Positions 1 through 11,932 of a stretch of 63,657 nt of DNA are shown here, piece after piece. The notes beneath the pieces are model-generated. The model had not been told where the DNA came from. It saw only the letters and a list, made by a program, of their open reading frames with translations, and did not search any database. The stretch spans positions 1-63,657 of the forward strand of contig CAJNOQ010000201.1 in the NCBI GenBank assembly GCA_905250885.1, in the 5' to 3' direction. Origin of the DNA: Didymodactylos carnosus (taxonomy: Eukaryota > Rotifera > Eurotatoria > Philodinida > Philodinidae). Positions within the stretch are counted from its first letter, which is position 1; the number at the start of each line of letters is the position of its first letter. Both the position numbers and the translations under genes were made by a program.

Positions 1-191
1 TAGATTATGAAGCTTCTAACAGGACTGTTTCTGTGATTCATATAACTCACTGACCATCTCTATGAAGCCTTCTGAATTTCCACTAGTTTTTGAACCTTTC
101 ACACATCTCTAAGTGGAGCCACTCGTTCATAGAGATGGTCAGTGAGTTATATGAATCACAGAAACAGTCCTGTTAGAAGCTTCATAATCTA
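1..191. repeat. Perfect inverted repeat (66-bp arms, 59-bp loop)
   Basis: Bases 1-66 are the exact reverse complement of 126-191, with a 59-base loop (67-125). The arms may extend beyond the left edge of the window. The repeat lies downstream of the last minus-strand collagen exon seen here, so most likely in an intron of that gene. Identity of the arms is complete, so it is either young, maintained, or an assembly foldback. If transcribed it would form a long hairpin. It contains no recognisable coding sequence. Confidence 0.95.
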
Positions 192-510
192 TTATTTATA
201 GTCCATAAATTCCAACGTCAAAAAGCGTTCCTATTAAACGAATTTTGAAGTTTTACCTGCCTTTTCTTCAATAGAATATAAAACTTCTTTTTAATTCATT
301 TCGAAAGTTTTCCAACAGTTCCAGTTCTTAAAGTTAAAAACTGAAACTGGTCCATACCTAAGTGTAAAAAAAGTATCACTTTTCTTCTCACAACAGAACA
401 TAACTATTTTTATTTAGAATAATCGAAAATCTTTTATTCAAATATGAAAATATTTGACGAAGTACAGAAAAGCGATCGTCATTATAATTTTTTATAAATG
501 AAAAACGTAC

Positions 511-3500
511 CGCTGAACAAACGCCAGGCATACCAGGAAAACCTTTGTCTCCTAAAAAAAATAAATAAAAAGATTGAAAAATACTTGAATTGAATAAAGT
601 AAGATTAAATGGCTTAGTTGTTGTTTTTTTGTTGCACGTATCTGCGTTTATAAACTGATAATATTAAAGAATAACTGAGTAGTAATAACAGCAGTATAAA
701 ATTACCTTTATCTCCCGGACTTCCATTTTGTCCGTGTCTTCCCGGTGCACCCTAAGATATATAAAAAATAAAATGACTATTTTCTAATGTACATCGATTA
801 TTTCTGCTTACAGGTTGTCCAGGATATCCTGGCGAGCCACGATCGCTACAAAAAAATATTAATTAGTCTTTAGCAATTCCAGTGATGCATATTGAGATAG
901 AACATTTTCTAAAGTCATCAATGGTACATGTTTATTTATGATCATACCCTGCTTGTCCTGGAAAACCAGCAGGACCTGGCATACCATTGTAACCCTTAAA
1001 TAAAAGTTGTAAATTATGAATAAAATTGATAAATACACGAATACTTTCAATAAACGATTTATGATAAATACTTACTCTTGGTCCAACTGGGCCCGGTACT
1101 CCTTTTTCACCTATTAATATTAATAGAAAAAAAATAATGTTTTAAAATAGAAGAAAAATCAATAAAAACAAAATATGTTAAAAGCAAAGTTTTACCGTTC
1201 AATCCTGCTGGACCTGCTTGACCCTATGAATAACAAATAATCAGTAAAGTATCAAAATAAACGAAAATATATTTTAGTTTTTCTTACTGGTGAACCCGGA
1301 TAGCCTACGAGAATAAACAAAGTAGATATATGATTATATAGGAAATGTTTTTCTAAGTTTTATTACACTTACCGCTTTCGCCAGGTTCTCCTTTGGGGCC
1401 CATGTCACCCTAAAAGAAACGGAAGTTTTAATATTATAGTCCATAGTTAAATAACAAAATCTTTTTAATCTACCTTTGGGCCAAGTGCACCTTGAACTGT
1501 CTGGGGATGTAAATATGAATAATTTGCTCCTTGAAAATATTCAATCGACGTTGATGGTGGTCCTGCTGGTCCCTATCAATAGAATGAAGAAAGTAACATA
1601 ATGCATTTGTCTTTCTAACACATCTTCGACAATTTACCGGTTCTCCTTTTGCACCTTGTGGTCCCATGAGTCCTAATCCAGGGTTACCTTAAAAATGAAA
1701 TTCAAATAATGTTAACATTGGATATAAACTGGCAATTTTTTTTCATATATTGCCGCTATTCACATATATTTTTATTCAAATTTTCTGTTAATTTAATATA
1801 CATAAAGTTTACAAAAATTTACCTGGTTGTCCGGGAGTTCCACGGTCTCCTTTTTGACCCTATATTGAACAAAAACCATATACAAGATTAAAACTCTTAT
1901 ATTAACTTCATTGCATAAATGAACTTACATCTTGACCAGGGTAACCCGAAGGTCCTGGTGGGCCAATTACGCCTGGATTTCCCGGTAATCCCTATTTTAT
2001 CATGAAAAATATTCTCATATCGTATACTATCCACATAAACAGATAATGCTAAACAAAGAACTTACAGCTCCACCTGGTAAGCCTATAAAAACCGAAAAAT
2101 TAAATTAATATAAAAATTTCATATAAAAAACTAGAAAAAACAGCTTGTAAATATATCGTACCTGGAGGTCCGGTTTCACCCTAATAAATAGAATAATTAA
2201 AAAGAATAATGTTATCTACGTTACGTGTGATGACAAAGAAACACTTACTGTTTCGCCTTTAAATCCTGGTAATGCTTGAGCTGGTTCACCTTTTAAGAAG
2301 AGAAAAAAAAAAATTATAAGTATTTGTACAGATTTCTAAGTTAAAAAAAAATTTAATTTTTACCTTTCTGTCCTCGAGGTCCAGGTAATCCTAAAATAAA
2401 ATATATATTCATAGTTATAGAACTAACAAGCTTATGATTGTCTATTTACCAGGTTCACCAGGTATTCCAGGCTAGAGAAAAAATTAAATTCAATAATTAC
2501 ATAGGCAACTTATTGTTATTTTTTTCTTTAATATTACCTGTCCACTATAACCAGGTCTTCCACTATCTCCCTAGAATAAACAGATAAAAAATGATATCAT
2601 TATTATCAAACGTATTTCATTCTGATTAATTTTAAAGTTCCATATTTGATACTTACTCTGGTACCGTTACATCCATCACGACCGGGTAATCCTACATAAA
2701 CAATCAATATAAAATGTCAATATCTTGTTTCTATTACAAAATGATTGGTTCATTACCTGATGGACCCTACAAGAAAAACATACTTGTTAGTCATATTTGT
2801 TTTTTTTGACAACATAATTTTTGTTCATATCTCAATATTAATACTGACCTGTGGTCCTGGAATTCCGGGCATTCCAGGATGACCTAAAAAATTAAATACA
2901 ATCAATATTAGATATTTAGTTCGACGATACTGAAAATTTTGTTTATAACTCTCTTTTTTGAACTAAGAAAAAAACTATTTGTTTAGTTGGTCGTTTAAAA
3001 TTAGCTAAAATCTCAATTAACGTCAATGTATGAAAGTAAAGTATTTCTTACCTGGCATTCCTGGTTCACCGGATCGTCCCTAAAATATGAGCAAAAAATG
3101 ATATTGAGAAAAATGTTCTTAGTTTATGGAAAAGGATTAACTAAAACATACTCTATCTCCTTTTTGACCTGGCAATCCCGGAAGACCCTAAATATAAATT
3201 TAACATTGAAGTTAGATCTTGAATTATTCATTAATTATTAATCGATATTTTTCTTACCCTATCACCTTTTTCTCCTTTCATGCCTTCTGGTCCTAAAATG
3301 AGCATACGTTTTGTTTATTATTGCAGAATGTCTTTAAAACCGTAGCTATCAGATTATTACACGCCGAATTATTGAATTAATCATATTCCGGATTATTTAC
3401 CTTCGGGACCCGGAATACCATCGGGTCCTCTACTTCCTTGTTGTCCTGTAGGTCCACTTGGTCCCTAAAATAATATAAAATAAATATGAAGAAAAATTCA

Positions 3501-3685
3501 TATTTTTTTTTCAAATATCTTTATACTTGATCGCCTTTTTGAGCTATACAAAAACACGGTTGATTACAATTACAACCATTTCCGTTTCCATTTCCATTTC
3601 CATATCCAGGATTTGGTACAGAAAGCCGTGGACTGCCTAAATAATCATATCCTTGCGGTGGTGCTGGAGCATCTGATGCATTAGG
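511..3685 (-). CDS. Collagen type IV alpha chain (7S domain and N-terminal triple helix), partial, 26 exons
   Basis: Basement-membrane collagen IV chain, secreted, forming triple-helical protomers. Reading right to left, exon 3527-3685 encodes a Pro/Asn/Gly-rich stretch and a 7S-type cysteine cluster (CNCNQPCFC), followed by Gly-X-Y repeats. Exons, all in phase: 3527-3685, 3401-3464, 3258-3292, 3152-3187, 3052-3079, 2849-2883, 2757-2766, 2657-2691, 2538-2570, 2450-2471, 2364-2390, 2249-2289, 2162-2180, 2066-2082, 1929-1991, 1823-1859, 1638-1687, 1474-1572, 1373-1409, 1288-1304, 1196-1223, 1076-1110, 948-994, 812-845, 706-751, 511-551. The family signature GCNGT lies in 2657-2691. Exon 1474-1572 carries a long non-collagenous interruption; 511-551 ends GVCSA. 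Signal peptide and 5' exon were not identified with confidence, and the NC1 end lies left of the window. It is probably the alpha-2-like partner of the divergent plus-strand gene, by arrangement only. Confidence 0.93.
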
Positions 3686-5594
3686 CTAAAAATAAATATG
3701 ACATAAAAACTTTTTCAATGTTGCTAATACTATATTAAATAACAAAAACCAAATGAATGGTGAAAGAATAAACGAGATATTTGAAAATTTTGTATAAAAT
3801 TGAGACAGATGTATTTGAAACCAAACTTTTTCATCGAAAAAGAAGTTATAATGAGCATTAACAAGAAAAGTTTGACGATTTTTTTTCAAAACTCTAGATT
3901 TGATATTTGATTTGCTAGGCGCGCAGTCGTGGAAAACGGTTCCGATTTATGGAGGCAAAGTACAAAAAAAAGACCTTGGCCTAAATGTTTTATTTTTAAA
4001 TGTTTTTTTCACAAATTATTTTTCTAAAATCTACAATTTGAAAGTCAAATTTGATATTGGAATCAGCGAAATAACAAATATTTTATATAAGAATTCTTAT
4101 GATCGTGTATTTTACGAAAAAAAATGAGTTGTCAAAGGAAAAGTAGAATGGAGGAAAAGTCCCATCTTTTTTCTCCACAGAACAACACAATATATTTTTT
4201 GAGGCTCTGAATAACGCAAAAACGTTTGTCCTGCAGAATTGTAGATAAAAACTGCACAATCAATGTGATGTCAATTGTAAAACTTAATATGATATATTGT
4301 TATTTATAAGAGTAAAAGAGCGGGGCGAAAACAATATTGATATATGTGCATGAAACGAATCTATCTATGATATCGCATTTCATATTTTTCATCTTTTTTA
4401 TGATGCCATATGTTTATGATTTTTATTTTCTGGTTAAACTTATCAATTCATACTATTATTTCTTCATAGTATATAATGATTATTATATCATTGTCAGTTT
4501 ATTCTTTCTTTTTCTCTGTTACATTAGTTCAACTAATTTTCTTTTTTTCATCCTATTGCCTTCAGTTCATTACGACATTTGTAAGATCGACATGATAGCA
4601 TGAATAATATAATGACAAAATAATTAGTGAGTGAGAGATAGATAATATATTGACAGACTTTATGAGTAAGTCACTCAACTCTGTATTGAACGGAAACACA
4701 GAGAGTTTGTTTATTATCAATTGCATAATTTTTTGTTTTATTAAGATAGAAAAAGAGAAAAATCTTTTCACTAAATAATATAAGTTTATTGTCATCAAAT
4801 TTAAAATATCAGACTATTTTGAAAAGAAAAATAATGTTTGAAATTGTTACATTCGTTCATTCTGAGTATTATACAAAAATCATTTTTATTCATTATCTCA
4901 ATATATTTTCTTTCATATATAAAACTCTATATTTATTACTTACTCTTAATTGTGCATTTGTATTTTCAATCAATAATGATAGTAAAATTGTTGACAATAT
5001 TATTGTACATTGACTAAGCCTAGAAAGAAGAAAATCAAATTTAAAATTTGAAAAGTTAGCTAATTAATAGATTGTACAAGTAATGACCATAAATGAGACA
5101 AATTTCTAATGATGAATAGAAGAGGATCATGTATATCAAAAACAAGACATTGATTTGATAAGCTAAATTTTTGATCAAAATATTTATTTTTTGTTTATAG
5201 GTACAATGAATTTTTTTGATGATGACTTTTAAATTTTTGCATATGCTTTTTTATTAGCTTCATTCTTTTATAACAAATCTTAACTTTATATGATGAACGT
5301 TTCTACAACACTCGTATCTAAATCTATCTTATTAATTTCTTTTTTATTCTATAGTCTCTGACAAGTAACAACATTTTTTATTACATCATTATCATCTGTA
5401 ATATTTGACGGTCAATTATCTTCTATTCAAGAAAACATATTTTCTCATAAAAATATGCTCAATATTAATAAAAAATTTCTAAATTAAATGATAAATTGAC
5501 AAAAACGCAACTTTGTTAATATTCATCCAATTTCGTCTGTAAATAAGGTTTTATTTTAACTAAATGATTGTCATTTTTCTCTCTCTCTTTATAG

Positions 5595-5799
5595 CAGTAC
5601 TACTACAAGTAGTTTGACCACTTCCATTCTTTCCTCAAGACACAATTAGTTCAAAAAAGATATAGATGGTTGAAGGTATATAAGATAACATTGCATTGAT
5701 TGATGTTCAGACTTTCGTCAAGTAGTTCGTACAAAACAAAAACGTGTAACAAAAATGGTTGTTGTTGTAACACTAGCATTTGCCATTTGTTGGCTTCGA
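5595..5799 (+). other. Possible exon with signal-peptide-like start
   Basis: A strong acceptor (polypyrimidine run ending TTTATAG at 5594) and a donor-like GTATAT at 5800 bracket this stretch. ATG at 5755 opens MVVVVTLAFAICWLR, a hydrophobic signal-peptide-like start ending in phase 1 at the donor. A TATATAAG motif at about 5678 lies some 30 bases before a TTCAGACT initiator-like sequence. No downstream exon could be matched, and the phase does not fit the collagen 7S exon. It may be an undetected secreted-protein gene or chance. Confidence 0.2.
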
Positions 5800-7869
5800 G
5801 GTATATATCTATATATCAATATATATATATATCGTCATAAACATATTTGATCTGTTGGATAAAAAGAATAAACGTGTCTAACATCAATCAAGACGCTCGA
5901 CCATCGTTTAACAACATGATGTGTCTCTTTATCCAAATAGAGACAAACGTATCATTCGGCACATTATCTTATTAATTTATATTGATATTATCACTAATAA
6001 AATGAAGATGATCAATCTTTAAATCGCAAAATTTTAATCAAAACAATGTCTCGATGTTTATCAGAAATGATTTAGTTGTAGTTCTATGCGCATATTCAAT
6101 TTAATAGTGTCTATAAGAACAAAATAATTTAAAAAAAAAAAAAATTCTTTTTCTCATACTTTACTATTCAAAAACAAGAAACATCAGTTCTTACATAAAA
6201 TTTTGTCTAATCTTTATACCTAGAAGAAAGAAAAGATGAAATACAACGCATAGAATATCTTGGATAATGCAAATTGTATAAAAATAATAAAAAAGAATAT
6301 GTTTCAATTCTTAGTCTTTTAATAATTTTAGGGCAGACATTGTTTATCTCTATAATTATCCTATCTGCCGTTGATACCAAGTCGTACATACATATGTTAT
6401 GATAAATTTGAGTTTATCCAATATTTTCATCGTCAAAATATGCCTAACATTTATTGTCCTATACATACACTACGTATGTACTTTATTCCAAAAAAAAGGA
6501 AAAATAAAGAATAAAACAATAATTTTCACATAACTGTAGTATTTTTTGATTTGAAAATTTTTATTATCAATATTATGTTCAAATTTAAAAAAGAACCATT
6601 GAGTTATTCGCTTCATCAATCTAGACATTTTTACATGTAAATTTCTAAAATATATATGCATTTTAATTACTTCCATTTTAAATTGTATATTTTCTTTTTT
6701 TTACGTTTTATTTCTTCTTTTTTTTTCACAAAATAAGGCTATTTTTTTCTCCTACAAACTGTTCAATCATGTAATGATTGTACAAGATTAAATCATTTTC
6801 ACGATTGAAAATTTGCATTAATTTATAATCGAAGTAATAAAATTGATAGAATCTTTCACATGTTATGTACGCTATACGCCTGTTTCTGTCATTTGTGACA
6901 ATATATCTTTTGACATGTTAATAAATTTTATTTCAAATTCGAATATATTTCGTATATCTTTTCGATTTTTTATATAATGAAACATAATTACTCGTGATAT
7001 AGCAAGCAGTTAAAAACAAGATTATTTCAGAACATATGCATAATATAATGATAGAAAGCGAGGCTTTCATTATTAATAAGAAAAATTCTATTTTAAAATC
7101 ATTCACTGTAGTCATTCTCAATTTTAGCATATCAAAATTAAAATTTTCAACTAAATATATCAAATAAATAATATATTTTTGTTTTTTTAAGATCGATGTT
7201 TCTCAAAAAATAACAACAACATATTTCATTGTTTAAGATGATAAATTCTCAATTCATTCGTAGGAATTATTATAGAATAAGTGAACTACAATCTATAAGA
7301 TATGACTATATAGATGAAATTAAAGTAGATTTGCTAGTTCATTAAACACTACTGATAAAAAATTTATTTATTTATACAGTTTACTATCAGTTATTCTATA
7401 CATAATCAGAAAAATTATTTGCTTGAATAGTAAAATGATAATTTAGATGTGAGTATAACTTAGTAAATATATTATATAATTATGTATTGTTTTAATAAAT
7501 AATATAATCAAGGTCTTTATATCTTGAACATTCAGATATATATGTAAACATTTATCTGTTCATGTATAAAAAGGTGTTCTATTTATACAATATGTACAGT
7601 ATCTCTACTAATGTATATGTATGTACACATGTCTATATCATTGTAAAAGAAAATTATTTTTATAATAATCAAAAAGTTTTACACATAAAAATCATGAAAG
7701 AGAGAAGAACAAAAAACAAAAAAGAACAAACATTAAAGAATAAGAAAAGTTTTGATGATAAAGTATATTGCATACATACACATAAAGAGACTAAATGTAC
7801 TACTCTTCTAGTTACGTCTACGACTACCATCAGAGAAAAAGAGAAGTCAGCGACAACATAATAGAATCA

Positions 7870-7876
<7 letters not shown>

Positions 7877-7905
<29 letters not shown>

Positions 7906-7906
7906 G
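7877..7906. repeat. (TA)n microsatellite
   Basis: About fifteen uninterrupted TA units in noncoding sequence between the collagen genes. Confidence 0.9.
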
Positions 7907-10732
7907 TTTAAAAGGGTTTATACATAATACTGTTCAAGGTGATAGCGTAATTGATGATATACAATTATGCAAACAGAAAGAAAATTTAAACTAAAGAAAT
8001 TTTTTGAAATTCAATTGAACATAAAATCATAGAATAGACAAGAGTTTTATAATTTAACAATTTAGTTTTCTTGTTTCATAAATTGAATAATAGATTTTAA
8101 AATTTATCAAAAAACAGTACTATCGAACTTTTTTCAATATTTTCAGGCGCTTAGTCTGATTAATTTTTTGAAACTTTTTTTAATTTGTAATGAATTTGAA
8201 AGAACTACTCATTCTTTACTTGTACCTCACTATAGTTTACTTTAAAATCGAGAATCTTTCTTTTTTGCTGATTTTTAATAAGAAGTTGGAATTTCAATTT
8301 TTTTTACGCAAAAAGGATCTTTAGCTTTTTCCGATACATCATGAGTTTATTTGTCACTTCCTATAGGTAAATTTCAAAACAACTACAGTTTGAAAACAAA
8401 TAAATTTAACATTTTAGACACCATGCTATGATTAGAAAATGTTTTTCGTCTCATAAAAAGTCGCTATTGTTGAATTAATTGTTCGCTCTTTTATGCATGC
8501 ATACATTTTCAAAATAAACTCAAATATATTAAGAATAAACGTTTATTAAAATGTTTGCTTTGTTTAATAGTTGTCGAATGAAAGTAAAATTCATAAGAAG
8601 CAATTGAAAACAAAAAGCAATCACTGACTCTTACATAAACTCTATAGACGAATGGTACTAGCACGGAAAATAGAAAGTCTACATACACACAAACAGAGGT
8701 CGTCGTCTATCATAGGTGTTTTTTTTGAAAGAAAATTTATTTTAATAGACGGGATTCTATCAGAGAAACATCTCTAATCATATCTATATGTTATATCAAA
8801 ATCCAAATTAAAAATTAGAAATGAATATAATTTGTCTTTAGCTGTTAGAGTTTGTTTTTAGAAAAATGTAAAACCTAATCAGTATAAATTAAATTTAGTG
8901 ATAAAGCACAGATAAGTTATACAATCTAGATCAGATTGTTTAGTTTACTTTGTTTTGTTTCCGCTAGTCTAGTGGAAATATAGGTGATGGAATTTTATCG
9001 TGTAACAAAAGCAAGCAACAATCACGATTCAAATATAGGAATATTAACTTGCTCCTATTATTTTATTAGCTAACCGAATAAGTAGATACTCTTTTTCTTT
9101 CTTTTACACCATATCGTATTTACATATTTGTGTAAAACTATAAAAAAAAAAAAAAAACTAACGCTTACCACATATTCAGCATTTTTCTATGAAATAGTAT
9201 TGTTAGATAACGAAATTTAATAGAAAGTATAATTTGAATATAATGATCGAAATAAAAATTAATTAATCCGTAGTAATGATGATAATAATAGAATATTCAA
9301 ACATATATATGATATTGAACGTTTATCTGTTTTATTTTAAAAAAGTTGAATTAGAGCGTTAAGTACAACGCGCTATGTTCAACTCTGGTTTTTCCTAAAC
9401 CAGTACAGACGTACAGCCTCCTTTTCTCTTTCTTTTCTTTTTTTGTGGATTGTATTAAAACGAATGGTAGAACCACCACAGGTTTTTCTCTCCTTCGCGT
9501 CTTGTTTATTATTTGTTTTTTTTACTTCTTTTCATCAGTAAACGTCCTTAACGTTTCTATAATTCTCATATTTAATAGTACAGAATATGAAGATATTATT
9601 ATCTATATATTTTTATACAATTGATTTTTCTCGAACAGAAAAGAGCTTATCATAGATATATACTATATAACAGAGAAATATTTTTTATAATAAATTATTA
9701 TTATTACTAATCTATTACAAAGAACGAAAGAAAAAAAAACAAGTCAAATGAGCTTCTTAGGCGTAGAGATAATTAACATAGATGAGTTATTTGAATGATA
9801 ACTCTAGGTTTTTTCATTGACGAAGGCGACGGCGAGGAAATATGAAAGATATATCGAGGATAAAAAAAAGAACAAACAAGAAAAAACAACAGCGAACTTG
9901 TCTCCATTCCTGACAGCAGTAACTGAAAAAATTTGTAGGAGGCGCAATTTGTGGCTTTATACTGATGATATATTTTTTTTCTCTTCTTTTTGTGGTTATT
10001 GTGTTTTAAAAAAAAAGGAAAAAGATGTTATAGTCTGTGTGATACGTATTCTATATTTCGGTACAATTTTGTAGGATGTGTAAAAACATACTCAAGTTAT
10101 ATACACAAATGTGTGTGATTAAATAAGTTCTTTGTCACAAATGCACGAGCATAATATCAAACACCGCAGAACGAAAGATACATTTCCTCAAAATATGTTC
10201 ATATAGAACTATAGTCAAGTCTATGTAACAATGTGACAATAGAAGAAAAGAAGAAAAACTCTTGTAATGAATTTTAAGAGAAAAAGTGTTAAAAACATCT
10301 GTGTATGTATAGATATTCTAAAGTGTAAAATATATTAAAATATGAAAAAAAGTAACCATACACATATGCACACGATATTTTGGCTAGTGCTTATTTGAAA
10401 CTTTTCTCGACATCTCTCTCTCTTTCTCAAAAGTCTCTTTTCTCACATCCATCCTCACTCACATCTTCTCATTTCAACTTCATCACTCACAAACAAAAAT
10501 CATTACACATTACAGTATAGGGAAATATTACCCATGTTGAACATATACATCTATACTAGTACATAATATATGTGTATGTGGAATATATCATACAAAGAAC
10601 AAGAAAGAACAAGATTAAAAATTGAGTGATTATCATCATAATAAATATAACGAGAATTAACTTTGTTATTATTCAATAAAAAAAAGAAGAGAATCAAAAT
10701 AAATATTCAAATATTTTTTTAAAAAAACTTAC

Positions 10733-11462
10733 CTGTACACACAATTTGTTGGATGAAGTTTTTTGTCTGTCATGACGCTATCCGTAGTGTCATGCACTTT
10801 TCGCTTAATGATTGTGCAATAAATGGTTTGTATTCATAACATATACACACACTATCTCTCTCTCTCTCTCTTCAGCAATGATAACAACGATGGGAAAAAA
10901 ATACACAAATATATTCAGAGATTATTCTATTTCCTAGTAATGATATTTTTGCAAAAGAAAAAAAAAAGATGACATTAAAAAATCCACCAACCAACAAACA
11001 AATTTTTTTGTTTGCGCTATGAAAGCGGTTTTCTTTGATAGATGTTCTGACAAAAACAACAAAAAAAATTATGTTAGTATTTGTGGTATCATTGCAGAGA
11101 GATAAAAAATACGAAGCATCAAAAATTGTATTAGCACTAGTTTTTTTGCTGCTAATGATAAAAAAAAAAAAGAATATAGGCGGTTCGTATACGAGAAAAA
11201 CAAAAGTAATGTTGGACAAGTTCGACGGTTTTTGATAACAATGTGTTTGTTCTGTTCTTCTGTTTACGAGATGAACATGTAGATTTAAAATTAAACGACC
11301 TCCGATTTCGATTCATATTCTATCTGGTGACGTTCATCATATATTCTCTTCAACAAAAAACAGTAACATAAATTTCCAAAATATATTAGCTTTTCGTCTA
11401 GTTCTTTCTTTCGTTGATAGACAAAGGTTTTGTATAGACAGTATTTTGTTGTTATTCAGCAA
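10733..11462. promoter_or_regulatory. Putative bidirectional promoter and divergent 5' leader exons of the collagen IV pair
   Basis: A consensus minus-strand donor (CAG|GTAAGT, intron from 10732 leftwards) and a strong plus-strand donor (CAA|GTAAGT at 11463) point away from each other, as expected for untranslated first exons of two divergent genes. The plus donor would pair with the acceptor TCTCCATTTCAG ending at 11854, just before the collagen ATG at 11933. Between them lies a CT-dinucleotide tract (about 10853-10871). Shared promoters are known for vertebrate COL4A1/COL4A2. Transcription starts are not visible, so the exact promoter position is inferred. Confidence 0.45.
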
Positions 11463-11932
11463 GTAAGTAAATAAGAGTTGATTTGAACAGAAAACGTTTG
11501 TAAGTTACGAATGTACAGTGTTCTTCTCACAAGTCGGTTTGGCGTTGTAAAATTGTCATCTATCGTAGGAAAATATCTAATACAGCGTTGTTAATAAGTA
11601 TAGATGTTTTTTAACAATTTTTAAACTTTTTAGAAGAATTTAGCTTGTCTCTGTCATTGAAAAGGACGTGTATCTGTGTTAAAAACATATATTAACGTAT
11701 ATACCTAAAATTACTTGTTTCTGTTCGTGAATTCTGAAATAATTTTCTATCAAGAATATCTAAAAGCGTAGTTTTCCGCCTTCATAATGGATGATTTAGT
11801 CATATTCTTTCTAATATTACTGCTAGAACTTTTGTATGTTTCTCTCCATTTCAGACTTATTTTTTTGAACAACATTTATGTTTGTATGTCAAATCAGCAC
11901 TTCTTGTTAGCGCGTAAAGACTAAACATTTGA

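Larger units (their letters stand above)
3686..10732. other. Large first intron(s)/5' region of the minus collagen gene; no supported coding exon
   Basis: About 7 kb of AT-rich sequence. If the minus leader exon ending at 10733 belongs to the collagen gene, this is intronic and must hide a signal-peptide exon ending in phase 0. Candidates seen but not proven are an 18-nt phase-0 exon near 9170-9187 (minus) and hydrophobic ATG-led stretches near 5632 and 7077 (minus). A (TA)n tract lies at about 7877-7906. Open frames such as 7562-7861 are low-complexity and not convincing. Confidence 0.5.

Noticed and set aside
7562..7861. 99-codon plus-strand open frame
   Set aside because: Lys/Thr/Tyr-rich composition following local AT bias, adjacent to a TA microsatellite, with no conserved motif.
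10872..11219. 115-codon minus-strand open frame in the collagen promoter region
   Set aside because: Phe/Ile-rich low-complexity translation of T-runs with no splice or family support.
11787..11924. Hydrophobic 45-codon plus-strand frame just before the collagen ATG
   Set aside because: It overlaps the probable 5' UTR intron (donor 11463, acceptor 11854) and is T-rich; likely chance.
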